Shown here: positions 20,801 through 29,872 of the stretch, piece after piece
Layout of the letters: each line of letters opens with the position of its first letter
Numbering within the stretch: the stretch's first letter is position 1
DNA from: Cryoendolithus antarcticus
Lineage: Eukaryota > Ascomycota > Dothideomycetes > Cladosporiales > Cladosporiaceae
Direction of reading: 5' to 3'
NCBI GenBank assembly: GCA_002077065.1
Contig: NAJO01000007.1
Coordinates: 620,001-684,000, forward strand
Length of the DNA stretch: 64,000 nucleotides
Translations under genes and position numbers: made by a program
The notes under the pieces: generated by a model
The model's database searches: none
The model's input: the letters and a program-made list of their open reading frames with translations, nothing else
What the model was told of the DNA's origin: nothing

Positions 20801-23800
20801 TGCGCACAACGAGCTTGAGGGCGCTCGGGAGCAAGTTGAGCAGTACAAGTCTATTGCACAGAGCACGGAAGAGGAGCTCGCGAACTTCAACGAGACCAGC
20901 GAAGTGTATCGTGAAGAGAACGATAGCATACTTGCCGAGAAGAATGCGCGTATCCAAGAGCTGGAGCAGCGCATCGAGGATCTCAGCTCAGAGCTCACCA
21001 CGACCAACGGCGAGCTGTCAGAGCTTCGCACACAGCACGACGAGTCTTCACGTATCCTCAACGAGCAGAGGACGGCGCTTGAGGCTGAACTTGTCCGTCT
21101 TCGCGATGACGCTGATCGTCACGGGGAGGAGAAGAAGCTGATGCGCGAGGATCTGCGTGCACAAGCAGAGATCGCACAACAAGCTCAGCAGTCGTATGAG
21201 AACGAGCTTGTCAAGCATGCTGAGGCGACGAGCACACTGCAGACCCTGCGCAAAGAGTACAACGAGCTTCGTACGGAGGTCGCCGGGATTCGTGCCGAAG
21301 CGGAGGCTGCCAAGGCTAGCCTTGAGCGCGGTGAAGAGAGCTGGTCAGAGCAAAAGGAGCGCTTCGAGCAAGAGCTCAGTGACATGCGCACCCGCAGGTC
21401 GGATGTCGACGCCCAGAACAAGCTTCTGCACCAGCAGATGGAGTCGTTCTCGTCAGAGCTGCAAGCGCTGCGGCAAGGTCGGGTTGCAGCTGCGACTTCA
21501 GATGGCGAAGGCTCGGCGCAAAGTGGCGGCGAATCTAACCTGCAAGAAGTCATCAAGTTCCTCCGTCGCGAGAAAGAGATCGTCGACGTGCAGTACGAGC
21601 TCTCCAGCCAGGAAGCCAAGCGCTTGCAACAGCAGCTTGACTACACCACGACCCAACTCGATGACGCCCGTCAGAAGCTTGCCGAGGAGCGATCACAAGG
21701 CTCTGAGCGCGCAGCGCAAGAGGGCAGCACATCGCGTCTACAAAAGACGATCGAGGAGCTCAATCTATTCCGCGAGAGCGCCACGACACTCCGCAACGAG
21801 AACCAGCAAGCTCGTGAGAAGCTTGCTGAGAAGACGCGTGAAGTCGAGCGTCTGGTTGCTGAAGTTGAGCCGCTCACTGGTCGCATCAACGAGCTTGAGG
21901 CCGAAGTCGAGAACAAAGACGGCGAGCTGAAGTTGCTGGGTGATGACAGGGATCACTGGCGCGAGCGGACGCAGAACATCATTTCGAAGTACGACCGCGT
22001 TGATCCTGCGGAGCTCGAAGAACTGCGGAAGCACCTTGCTGAACTACAAGTCGAGAAAGAGGGACTTCTGGCTGAGCAAGCGCCACTCCGGGAGCAGGTG
22101 GAAGGTGTTGAAGCCAGTGTTGCGGAAGGCAAGGAGGTCGTGGTGAAAGAGTGGACGGAGAGGATGGAAAAGTTCAAGAACCAGGCCAAAGAGCAGAACC
22201 GGAAGCAAAACACGCGCCTTGGAGAGCTGAAGACGGCCTCTGAAGCGGCTACTGCGGAGCAGACGAGACTCACAGGCGAGCTCGATGGAGTAAGAGCCGA
22301 ACTCGAGGCTGCGAAGACTGCCAGAGACGAGGCATTGGCTAAGGCTAGTGAAGGAGCTGAAGAGGAAGAAGTTGGGGGTGAAGGGCATGCGGAGCTACAT
22401 GCCAAGATTGCAGAGGCAGAGCGCCAGGCGAGCGAGCACGCGAGTAAGGCAGAGGCGCTGAGTGAGGAGGTTGAGGGACTGCAAAAGACAATTGGCGAGC
22501 TAGAGGGTCAGATTGAGGGACTGCAAGAAGAGCTGGCAATGGCCAAGGAAGACGTGCCTGCCGCTACAGATGGTTCGGAAGCGCAGACGAGGGTTCAAGA
22601 GCTGGAAACGCAAGTCGCGGGTCTTGAGACTGAACTCGAAGCCGCCAAAGCTTCTTCGGGCCACGATGAAGGCGAGATCGACGAGTCCGCCGTCGACGAA
22701 GCAGCCCTCTCGAGACTGCAGTCCGAGCTCGCGACGGCGCAGAAGGAAGTCGAAACCCTTCGCGCCGCGGCCACTAACACTGCTGCCGCCCCAACATCAG
22801 AAAACGACGCTATGGCCGCACAAGTCGCCAGTGAAGTGGAGCGCTTGCGCGTCGAAATGGAGTCGCAGCACCAGCTCGCTGTCAAACAGGTCGAAGAGGC
22901 CTGCGAGCGCAAGATTCAGAACTCCAAGGCTGGGCTCTTACGTCAGCTCCGCGAAGAGCGCGAGAAGATGCGTCCTGACCTTACCGCCGAGATCCGCGAA
23001 GCGATCACTGCCGAGCATCAAGTCGAAGTGCAGAAGATTATGGACGAGCAGTCCGCCACCATCACTACCCTCAAGCAAGAGCACGCCGCGGAAATGGAGA
23101 AGCTTCGCCAGTCTGGTGACACTGCCATGGCGGAAGCGGACGTCAAGCCAGAGGCTGCATCAGCGTCGTTCGATGCTGCTAACATCACGGACGACCAAGC
23201 GACTGAGCTGCTGAAGCACAATGTTAAAGTGCGCGCGATCTTCACCAGTAATGTTAGGAAGAATGTGGGCAAGGAGACCGAGGCTTTGACTGCTAAGATC
23301 GCCGAGAAGGAGGCCGCAGTCTCCCGCCTCACTGCGGAGCTGAGCACCGCACAAGCAGCTGCTATCGCCGCAGCAACCTCATCTAGCGCTGCTGTGCCCG
23401 CTGCAACGCCCGACAACACCGCTGAAGTCGCCGCTTTGCAAGCCAAACTCGATGCTGCCATCAAGGAGAAGGAAGCAGCGGTTCAAAAGGCTATCGAGCA
23501 GGCTGACAAGAAGGCCAAAGTTCAGATCTCCCAGCGCGACATGGCTCAGGCGAAGATCGCGGTGGTCCAGAAGGCTGCCGTTGACACGCCTGAGAAGGCC
23601 GTCAGCGAGGTGTGGGAGATTGCTAAGGCGGCCAAGCCGGCGCCGAAACCTGTCGCTAACGGCGCTGGAGCGGGGACGCCGATCAAGCCTGCTGCGGCGC
23701 CTGTGGCTGCTTCGTCGCCTGTAACGAAATCGGCACCGACCCTGTCAGTCGCATCCGCTGCTGCTGCGCCCGCTGATGGTGCTGCAAAGAACGACGCGCA

Positions 23801-24314
23801 AGCCAAGCTTGAGGCACGCGCCGCTCGTTTTGGCACACCCTCGACCACCGCAGCCGCACCAACATTCGGTCAGCCCAGCGTGCCCGCGCCAGTCGCAGGC
23901 GCTACACCGAGCACCTTCGGCCAGCCAAGCGCTGCACCAGCAGCCCTTCAGCAACCCGCCCGTCGCCCCAGCGCGCCGGCGCCAGGCCCAAACCCAACCG
24001 CACCTGCTTTCACACCCGGCGCCAATCGCGGTGGAAGTGGCATTCCTCCTCCCGGCGGTCCAGCAGGCTCTAAGCTTCCCCGCGGCGGCGGTGCTGCGGC
24101 ACCCAGCGGTCTGCCGCGTGGCGGTGGCGCAGGACTGCAGATCCAGGGCGCTGCAGGTGCACGCGGTGGAGCACAGAGTGGTCTACCTCGCGGTGGCGCT
24201 GGAGTGCCTCGTGGTGGGAGAGGCGGCAGGGGAGGACCAGGTCAGGCGTTGGGCAAGCGTCCGCATGATGGTGCTGGAGGGAGCGGAGATGAGAAGAGGG
24301 CGAAGGGGGCTTAG
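17862..24314 (+). CDS. mlp1: Nuclear pore basket protein Mlp1/TPR
   Basis: Large coiled-coil filament of the nuclear basket, which anchors mRNA quality control and spindle-checkpoint factors. Intronless frame; the ATG at 17862 (MRTRRQAADPSALDVPYLA) gives 2,150 residues, in the range of filamentous-fungal Mlp1. Residues about 60 to 1,750 are nearly continuous heptad coiled coil rich in Glu, Gln, Lys, Leu and Arg. A short non-coiled break near residues 370-410 (RNGDFDPSTPGRMGSPAVPG) leads into HTQLYSQYIQAKQDALASER, the conserved TPR/MLP1 segment. The last 300 residues are Ala/Pro/Gly-rich, with FGQPS repeats resembling FG-type nucleoporin sequence, GLPRGGG repeats, RGGRGG and a terminal basic GKRPHDG...EKRAKGA that may be a nuclear localisation signal. 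Antisense frames over this gene arise from codon bias. Confidence 0.93.
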   Translation: MRTRRQAADPSALDVPYLATAYGVSEETLQALIDAPNADITKVFLAAVANKAHEHDELRAEKLQLDVELENVVRTSESKVKAQKSTVTRHVKELEELRTKLNTTESAREALSAELDGLKNSTSGTGAETSALRQRVDTLEASNRDALALVESKAVEKDRLATELSEQHSKLVTLRREVGQLEEKNQSLENAASSQRFKEQSLQQEIDLLKKNSDWHSNELQTRSQEHTKFRKERNAQIAALQRELDDGTANVESLKRTEATLRERLDEVQAKADEAFANIAGLQDDFNRREQDFRTQVDSTKRLADLQAQNANTHKARLQHIQEQLDQTKDDAAEEISRLQAEIETERYDKEEAERKLAELEAKLEDLQQRGRDSMPGTLLRNGDFDPSTPGRMGSPAVPGTVLKKARVLSHTQLYSQYIQAKQDALASERSRARQQDMLDECLQTLAERAPLEEEMNQEKARLEADVMSYSKMLEEAIETRNTAVKEMERYQSEAETSEHEGGILRQQLRDLAAQVKILLVEAQSRDQGLEEMSAQERLELERAARGELDEGALENLSNTGRLISERLVIFHNVSELQGQNEQLLRVTRELGERMEGEEALQKQRQSASDAAEVDDLRKKLERYQDELNATATQIDSYIKERDIYRRMLQQRGTIQADTDVHSMFGQSIPATPQRNGAIAATPRSKENDDLQKVLSEQKSLFDSFRQETMTDRRLLQDQIDTLAAEKSRLQSNVAKAQSDYNLALSRFEMVNGNYTASREENTQLQKRIQSLYEQAAKQDARTQQVAEELVEARSLSDSIKHENANIKGEKDLWQRIEGRLTEDNKNLMDERSRLNKLVADLQNLQNERELAESEAKRRLQTRVDTLESELTESKRKLEHEVEESRKGSQRREYEESQSRTRIDDLVKSLGSVREELVAAKTTRDQLQSRVEEMKIELRAAEEKVAAMQPTAHTNGTSDLPAEQRLSVEISDLRRDLDLAHNELEGAREQVEQYKSIAQSTEEELANFNETSEVYREENDSILAEKNARIQELEQRIEDLSSELTTTNGELSELRTQHDESSRILNEQRTALEAELVRLRDDADRHGEEKKLMREDLRAQAEIAQQAQQSYENELVKHAEATSTLQTLRKEYNELRTEVAGIRAEAEAAKASLERGEESWSEQKERFEQELSDMRTRRSDVDAQNKLLHQQMESFSSELQALRQGRVAAATSDGEGSAQSGGESNLQEVIKFLRREKEIVDVQYELSSQEAKRLQQQLDYTTTQLDDARQKLAEERSQGSERAAQEGSTSRLQKTIEELNLFRESATTLRNENQQAREKLAEKTREVERLVAEVEPLTGRINELEAEVENKDGELKLLGDDRDHWRERTQNIISKYDRVDPAELEELRKHLAELQVEKEGLLAEQAPLREQVEGVEASVAEGKEVVVKEWTERMEKFKNQAKEQNRKQNTRLGELKTASEAATAEQTRLTGELDGVRAELEAAKTARDEALAKASEGAEEEEVGGEGHAELHAKIAEAERQASEHASKAEALSEEVEGLQKTIGELEGQIEGLQEELAMAKEDVPAATDGSEAQTRVQELETQVAGLETELEAAKASSGHDEGEIDESAVDEAALSRLQSELATAQKEVETLRAAATNTAAAPTSENDAMAAQVASEVERLRVEMESQHQLAVKQVEEACERKIQNSKAGLLRQLREEREKMRPDLTAEIREAITAEHQVEVQKIMDEQSATITTLKQEHAAEMEKLRQSGDTAMAEADVKPEAASASFDAANITDDQATELLKHNVKVRAIFTSNVRKNVGKETEALTAKIAEKEAAVSRLTAELSTAQAAAIAAATSSSAAVPAATPDNTAEVAALQAKLDAAIKEKEAAVQKAIEQADKKAKVQISQRDMAQAKIAVVQKAAVDTPEKAVSEVWEIAKAAKPAPKPVANGAGAGTPIKPAAAPVAASSPVTKSAPTLSVASAAAAPADGAAKNDAQAKLEARAARFGTPSTTAAAPTFGQPSVPAPVAGATPSTFGQPSAAPAALQQPARRPSAPAPGPNPTAPAFTPGANRGGSGIPPPGGPAGSKLPRGGGAAAPSGLPRGGGAGLQIQGAAGARGGAQSGLPRGGAGVPRGGRGGRGGPGQALGKRPHDGAGGSGDEKRAKGA

Positions 24315-24665
24315 GGAGTCACTCATGCAATTAGGGCAGGTGCAAGGGCGTTGCGGCGGAAGCCGTAACGTGGGAATGTTTGGGCCGGAGAGAGACTTGC
24401 TTGACAGATTACCGGCGAGACCGGCAGAGTATGGACACGAGAGTATATGCAACGAAGCATAGACTAGTAGCTCCAGCATACATAGCTTGAGCGATGCAGT
24501 AGCTAGATCAATGTAGCAACGTGCTGCACACACAATACCATACTGTCAGCCCGGAATTCGTTCAGTCATGCAGCGGAGCAGTGAAAGTGGCTCGAGGGCC
24601 TTCTATGTGGTTATGTACATCTACAATACAAGGGTCACCCCGCGCTCTCGACCAACTTTGATCAT
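24315..24665. other. Convergent 3' region of MLP1 and COX15 genes
   Basis: Both flanking genes end here, so it should hold their 3' UTRs and polyadenylation sites. No coding signal seen. Confidence 0.4.
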
Positions 24666-26186
24666 CTACACCCCCGCCATCCTCGCCTTCATCATCGCCT
24701 CCGGCCCTCTCTGCCCAACCTGTCTCACCCGGCTCGCAGCCTCCTGCACGAGCCTCATCGTGCGCTTGCTGACCCTGACCCGACTCCCTAGCACTAGCAC
24801 GCCACTCAACAGCGCCAGAGCACCAGCCTGATGCGCCGCCGCCAACGGCGTAGGAACGAGATACCATAGCGTCGTAATCCCCATGATGACCTGCAGACTC
24901 ACATAGCCGACGACGCCCGCCACGCCCTTTTGCACAGGCCGTGGCAGGGCAAGTCGGCGGCTATAAGCCCATAGACCCATGATAGAGACGAACGTCGTGG
25001 TAGCGAGGATGCGGTGGTCTAGTTGTACGAATGCGGGATTCTCGAGCATGTTCCTCCAAATCAAGTCTGGGTGTGGGGACGGCGTGTGGCTGTACCAAGT
25101 TGAGAGAAGCTCGCTTTTCGGGGGGATAAAGCGCGGTTGGCCCATCCAGGGGAAGTCGTTGTAGACTAGCCCGGCATCTAGGCCTGCTACTAGGGCGCCG
25201 GAGATGGCGGTGCAGTAGGTCAGTCCGAAGAGGATGGCTGTTGCGAGGCGGAAGGGCTTCAGTGCTGGGGAGGAGAGGTGGGAGAGCTGAGCTAGGGAGG
25301 CTGTGGGATTTGCGAGTAGTCGATGCTGGCGCAGGATTGCGAGGCCATTCCAGAGCATGGCGAGGTAGGCTGCGAAGGCTGTGCCGAGATGGGCTGCAAG
25401 TCGGTACTGCGAGACGCGGGGATGGGAGCCGGGCGCGAAGAGATCGTCTTTGAGGCCAGATTTTACCATCCACCAGCCGAGAAAGCCTTGGAAGCCGATT
25501 AGGCCGCAGATACCAACTAATCTCACAGCCATGGGCGCGCTGACCTTTCCACGCGCGATGAAGTAGGCCGTGGGCAATAGGAACGTAATCCCCACTACTC
25601 GTCCCCACAGCCGATGTCCCCACTCCATCCAATAGATCTGCTTGTACTCCTCGAGACCCATGCGGGAATTCAGCATTTTGAACTCGGGACTCAGTTTATA
25701 AAGGGAGAATTCCCGCTCCCAGTCTTCGTCGTTCAAGGGTGGGAAGGAGCCTGTAACTGGACGCCATTCGACTATGGAGAGGCCAGACTCTGTTAGGCGT
25801 GTGAGGCCACCGAGGACGACTATGCCGAAGACCGAGGCAGCGGAAGCGAGGAGCCAGTAGGCAGCGGACTTGCTGGAGGTGGTGGGGAATGAGGATGTCC
25901 GGTTGGTGTTTGCTGCTCGGCTGGCAACATTTTCAGAGGTACTCCCGAATGCAGAGCCCAAAGCACCGAGAGGAGAGGCTGAAGGCAATGCTGTGGAAGA
26001 TGTGTACCGCGCGGAAGGCGGAATGCGGTAGTGACCTGGCTTGCGGAAGGCGTCCAGGAAGGGTGTCTGTCGAGGTGGCACTGATGGTGACTTCTGCTGG
26101 TGAAGACAGCGGCGACAGACGAAGCTGTTGTCGACAAGTCGATTCGCCCTAAGGGCTAGACGCGTCCTGATAGGTGACAGAGCCAT
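24666..26186 (-). CDS. cox15: Heme A synthase, mitochondrial (Cox15)
   Basis: Inner-membrane monooxygenase that converts heme O to heme A for cytochrome c oxidase. Single exon, 506 residues. The N-terminal 100 residues are basic and Ser/Ala-rich, with CRRC in a typical mitochondrial leader. Eight membrane helices follow in two four-helix bundles. The heme-ligating histidines are visible in EWGHRLWGR, AAHLGTAF, LDHRILATT and AAHQAGALAL. The signature GGLTRLTESGLSIVEWRPVTG follows the first helix, and the PEFKMLNSRMGLEEYKQIY loop is characteristic of the eukaryotic/alpha-proteobacterial type. It is transcribed divergently from the BTB-domain gene. Confidence 0.96.
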   Translation of the reverse strand: MALSPIRTRLALRANRLVDNSFVCRRCLHQQKSPSVPPRQTPFLDAFRKPGHYRIPPSARYTSSTALPSASPLGALGSAFGSTSENVASRAANTNRTSSFPTTSSKSAAYWLLASAASVFGIVVLGGLTRLTESGLSIVEWRPVTGSFPPLNDEDWEREFSLYKLSPEFKMLNSRMGLEEYKQIYWMEWGHRLWGRVVGITFLLPTAYFIARGKVSAPMAVRLVGICGLIGFQGFLGWWMVKSGLKDDLFAPGSHPRVSQYRLAAHLGTAFAAYLAMLWNGLAILRQHRLLANPTASLAQLSHLSSPALKPFRLATAILFGLTYCTAISGALVAGLDAGLVYNDFPWMGQPRFIPPKSELLSTWYSHTPSPHPDLIWRNMLENPAFVQLDHRILATTTFVSIMGLWAYSRRLALPRPVQKGVAGVVGYVSLQVIMGITTLWYLVPTPLAAAHQAGALALLSGVLVLGSRVRVSKRTMRLVQEAASRVRQVGQRGPEAMMKARMAGV

Positions 26187-26600
26187 TGAGTGAGTGATGC
26201 TGTCGATGTTGAATCGCCATCTCGAGTCTAGATGTCATTGCCGATATGCTGACCTAATCGTGCATGATGAAGACTCTCGGCTCGTACTGCCGAACCGTTA
26301 GACCCTGACGAGCTTATTTTGGAGAGCTCAGGCGAAGGCTGGTACGGTACAACTGACAACCTAAGGCATCACGATTCCGACAAGAGCTGCTCGAGCGATA
26401 TCTGTGTAGGAGAAGCTCAAATGCCTTGATCTCGGATGGTACATTATGTCATGAGCTCACAATATTGAGGATCTGAAGTACCTCGCACATGCACAAGATA
26501 CGTCACCTGCCACCCCACGACCTTGGAAGTATGACCTCCACAAGAGGCAGCACATAGCCGTATAGCACACGCTACATTCCAAGCTGGCCTGCCGCACCAC
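26187..26600. other. Divergent promoter region, COX15 and BTB gene
   Basis: Holds the 5' regions of both genes. No open frame of note and no specific operator recognised. Confidence 0.4.
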
Positions 26601-29555
26601 ATGGCCGATCCCGCCGACTACCACTATCGTCACCAAGACGATGACGAGCCTACGCCAACAAACAATTCATCCTCCTCACCCTGGACATTCCCTCCACCAG
26701 AGCAGCACCGACCCAACACCAGTCGACAGCTAAGCCTTCCGAGAGCACTGTACGGCGATAATAGCTCCATATTTGGTTCAGGGAGTAGCAGTAGTCATCG
26801 CAGTGTAAGCAAGCACCGCCAACGGCCAGCACTGAGCATTCGCTCTGCTACACCTACGGACACGCTGGATTCGGATTCACCATCCCATCTGTCTTCGCTG
26901 CCCAATCGCAGTGCAGCTAGACAGTATGAGGACGAGATAAGAGCGACCTCAGACCGACGTCGTCTGCCGCGGGTCGAGAAAGATGCAGACGATCCTAGCA
27001 CACCACCTGTCTCAGGGACCGGACTCGAGAGACAGCACACTGCCACGTCGACGACGCTGAGCCGGCTGTTCGCTGTACATGCTGCGGTCAGTCCGGACGT
27101 CAGTCGATCTCCCTCGTATGCTCAGCCTGCATTGCCATATGTGCGGCAGCAGTACAATCATGAGACAGCTGCGTTGCCTGAGCATCTCTATTCAAGAGGC
27201 CTGCTGGGAGGGCGGCACAGCGACATCACTGTCAATGCATTCGGGAAGCAGTACAAGCTACACAGACTGATACTCGACCGAGCACCATTCTTCAGCACAG
27301 CACTGAGCGAGCCATGGCTCGAGTCAAATGCCAAGGAAATGACCGTCAAGCCGGACGAAATCGACAGCAACATCACACAGCATGCTTTCGAGCTTGCACT
27401 GAAGCGACTGTATGGTTGTCCCAATATGCACGAGGAAGACGCGAATGCTGTTGGATTGTTCGCCACGGGCTGCTGGCTAGAGATGGTGGATCTCATTGAC
27501 ATCAGCATCGAGAGCATGCTTCGTCAGATGACACCAGAGACCCTTGCACCACTGATCAACCTCGTGACACGCAACTACTACGGTCGAGCGGGAGACAAGA
27601 TACTCGCGAGTGCCAAAGCCATGCTGTGCAGAGACGGCTGGCGTATGCCATTGCGATACTGGGACGGCGTACCAGCTGACATTGCACGTGAGATCATTGG
27701 AGGGGATGGCTTCTACATTGACGGCGAGTGGGAGAGGTGGGTGTTGAGCAAGCGAGTCATCGACCGCAGACTGCGAGCATTTGCTATCGACGCAGGGCTT
27801 CATGAGCCTAGTAATCGGAGGCGAATTGTTCGCGCTCCTGCCTCGTTGGCGACCATGGCCATTCGCTTTGACTCCGTGTCACGACGGTCGGCACCAGCTG
27901 CGTTCAGCCCGGGCATGCCTGATGCCTTTGCGAAGTATATCACACTGTACACGCACCCTTCCATCGAGCCACTGCTGGTGCTGCTTGATGAGGGGATTCA
28001 CTACATCCACCTCGACTTTGAGCAGCTGCAGTACATCCGACAAGCCAAAGATGTCATGGGTGTACCTGTCATGCCCGAGAAGGTCGTCAGCAACGCATTG
28101 TGGCAGCAGATGGAGCTTAGGCAACGTGTCATGAACGCTCGCGATACTGACCTGGAGCTCGGCATTGCCGTTCAGGCCACTGAAGACCAGGCAGGCGGCG
28201 ATCGCACAATGTCCATCAGCAACCCGGCAACACCCCCAGAGGGCAAGGGCAAGCAGCGAGCTACTGACACGACAAGTACGACTGCAGTACGTGACTTCGA
28301 AGACCATGCTGTAGAAGACGACCACGACTCCCAATCCTGGGATGGCACAGGTCGCCCACGCAAATTCTGGATCCCCAGCAGCGATTGCAACATCGTCATG
28401 GGCGGCGCTGCAGAAGCTATCGTAGCGACGCCGAGCAACAGCCACGTCAATCGCCACACCGGGCGTGTCTCCCTGGTCCTCAACGCCGAAGATGTGCCAT
28501 GGGCGTCAGACTTTGCCACAGCAGCCCTGCCTCGACCAGGCACATCTGACGGCACGACTGAAGTCCCTCCGCCTGCCATCAGCTACACCCACCTCCCACC
28601 GTTCCGCTTCAGCGCCGAATTCCCCGCTCCTCGTCTGCTGAAAGAACGGAAGCGCGTCTACTCCCGCACAGTCTTCTACGCCGGCTCCCTGTGGAACATC
28701 TACATTCAGAAAGTCGCGTCCGCGCGTCACACAAAGCAGTTAGGCGTCTATCTCCACCGCGCCAAAGAGCGCGAGACCGAAGAAGTCGTCTACGGCTCTT
28801 CCGCCCAGATCGCTTCGGTGGAAGGCCGCATTGGCCATTTGGAACGCGAAATGCTCTCTTCCACCTCCCGCGACGAACGCCGCCGCCTCCGCCGCCAAAC
28901 GCTACCAAATGACGGCACGCATCTAGCCGATCCGCACGAAGCAGACGAGTCCTCCGGCTCCGCAGGCGACATCGACTCGGCTCTCGCCGGCGCCTCGGCC
29001 TCCTCTTCCCTCCCCGAGCCCTCATCCCGGCATCACCACCGCAAGACAGGGCAGTCCTCCATCCCGCCACCCTCCTCATCCATCGCTTCAGACCATCTCT
29101 TCCATTCAGACTCCCTCGCATCGCCTACCACGCCCCTCTCCTCATCCTCTTCCGACTCAGAAACATCTTCCTCCCTTCCCATTCGCTCAACACGCCCGGT
29201 GTCACAGACGTCTACGCTCCCGCCTTATACAGACGCTCGACCTACTATCAAGACCTACTTCAAGATCTACTCCCCCTCGCGAGGCGGCCGCATGCTCTCC
29301 GTCTACGAATCCGCACCTGACAAATTCAATTTCAGCCAGAGTTGGGGGTGGAAGAGCAGTACGCTTATGTTAGAGGAGAATGGCTTCGGGATCGGGGGCG
29401 AGGTGGGAGGGATGGCTGAGGGCGAGGTGAGAGAAGTGGGGGTGCTGGAGGAGATGCGGGGAGGCGGGGAGGGGGATGCGACCAAAGAGGGGGCAAGTGG
29501 AGGCGAGAAGGGCGATGGGAGGTTAAGGTTTATGGTTGTTATTGGAAATGTATGA
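26601..29555 (+). CDS. BTB/POZ domain protein
   Basis: Single-exon gene, 984 residues. The N-terminal 190 residues are disordered (Ser/Thr/Pro/His). A BTB/POZ fold spans about 200-315: the GRHSDITVNAFGKQYKLHRL opening is the canonical D-I-x-V...HKxxL pattern, here with HR. A BACK-like helical region follows (about 315-400, with DISIESMLRQMTPETLAPLI). Residues about 430-760 form a further conserved region with HPSIEPLLVLLDEGIHYIHLDFEQ and RPRKFWIPSSDCNIVMGG. After a Ser-rich linker the C-terminus has TIKTYFKIYSPSRGGRMLSVYES. BTB proteins often dimerise and some are Cul3 adaptors. The overall architecture resembles a fungal germ-cell-less-type family, but no precise function is known to me. Confidence 0.85.
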   Translation: MADPADYHYRHQDDDEPTPTNNSSSSPWTFPPPEQHRPNTSRQLSLPRALYGDNSSIFGSGSSSSHRSVSKHRQRPALSIRSATPTDTLDSDSPSHLSSLPNRSAARQYEDEIRATSDRRRLPRVEKDADDPSTPPVSGTGLERQHTATSTTLSRLFAVHAAVSPDVSRSPSYAQPALPYVRQQYNHETAALPEHLYSRGLLGGRHSDITVNAFGKQYKLHRLILDRAPFFSTALSEPWLESNAKEMTVKPDEIDSNITQHAFELALKRLYGCPNMHEEDANAVGLFATGCWLEMVDLIDISIESMLRQMTPETLAPLINLVTRNYYGRAGDKILASAKAMLCRDGWRMPLRYWDGVPADIAREIIGGDGFYIDGEWERWVLSKRVIDRRLRAFAIDAGLHEPSNRRRIVRAPASLATMAIRFDSVSRRSAPAAFSPGMPDAFAKYITLYTHPSIEPLLVLLDEGIHYIHLDFEQLQYIRQAKDVMGVPVMPEKVVSNALWQQMELRQRVMNARDTDLELGIAVQATEDQAGGDRTMSISNPATPPEGKGKQRATDTTSTTAVRDFEDHAVEDDHDSQSWDGTGRPRKFWIPSSDCNIVMGGAAEAIVATPSNSHVNRHTGRVSLVLNAEDVPWASDFATAALPRPGTSDGTTEVPPPAISYTHLPPFRFSAEFPAPRLLKERKRVYSRTVFYAGSLWNIYIQKVASARHTKQLGVYLHRAKERETEEVVYGSSAQIASVEGRIGHLEREMLSSTSRDERRRLRRQTLPNDGTHLADPHEADESSGSAGDIDSALAGASASSSLPEPSSRHHHRKTGQSSIPPPSSSIASDHLFHSDSLASPTTPLSSSSSDSETSSSLPIRSTRPVSQTSTLPPYTDARPTIKTYFKIYSPSRGGRMLSVYESAPDKFNFSQSWGWKSSTLMLEENGFGIGGEVGGMAEGEVREVGVLEEMRGGGEGDATKEGASGGEKGDGRLRFMVVIGNV

Positions 29556-29872
29556 TGTACTCGATGGACGGGGCGGAGTGGGCTGCGGGAAAGTATGGAC
29601 GATCTGTACATATATTATGAGAATGAGAGTCATGATGAGAGGACATAGTGCAATACTACTTTCCTGGCCCGAGAGCTCCCAAAATCAGCCTTTGTCTCCA
29701 TCGCTTCAGAGCACTCGGCAAGCGGTTGTATCGTCTACTTGCCACTCCTCCACTCACTAAGATCGCGCCGCCAGGGCTGCGTATCTCACTTACTCGCTGC
29801 GCTTCTTCCAATGTGTCAAGGCCATTCCGTCTTCTCCGGATCCGCACAAGCCCACCCCACGCACCCCAGCAC
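29556..29872. other. Convergent 3' region, no gene seen
   Basis: Lies between the stop codons of the BTB gene and the GH16 gene. Probably 3' UTRs only. Confidence 0.35.

Noticed and set aside
21157..21930. 257-codon plus-strand frame, and many antisense frames over MLP1
   Set aside because: Alternative frames of the coiled-coil gene; Arg/Ser-rich composition is the shifted reading of Glu/Gln/Lys codons.
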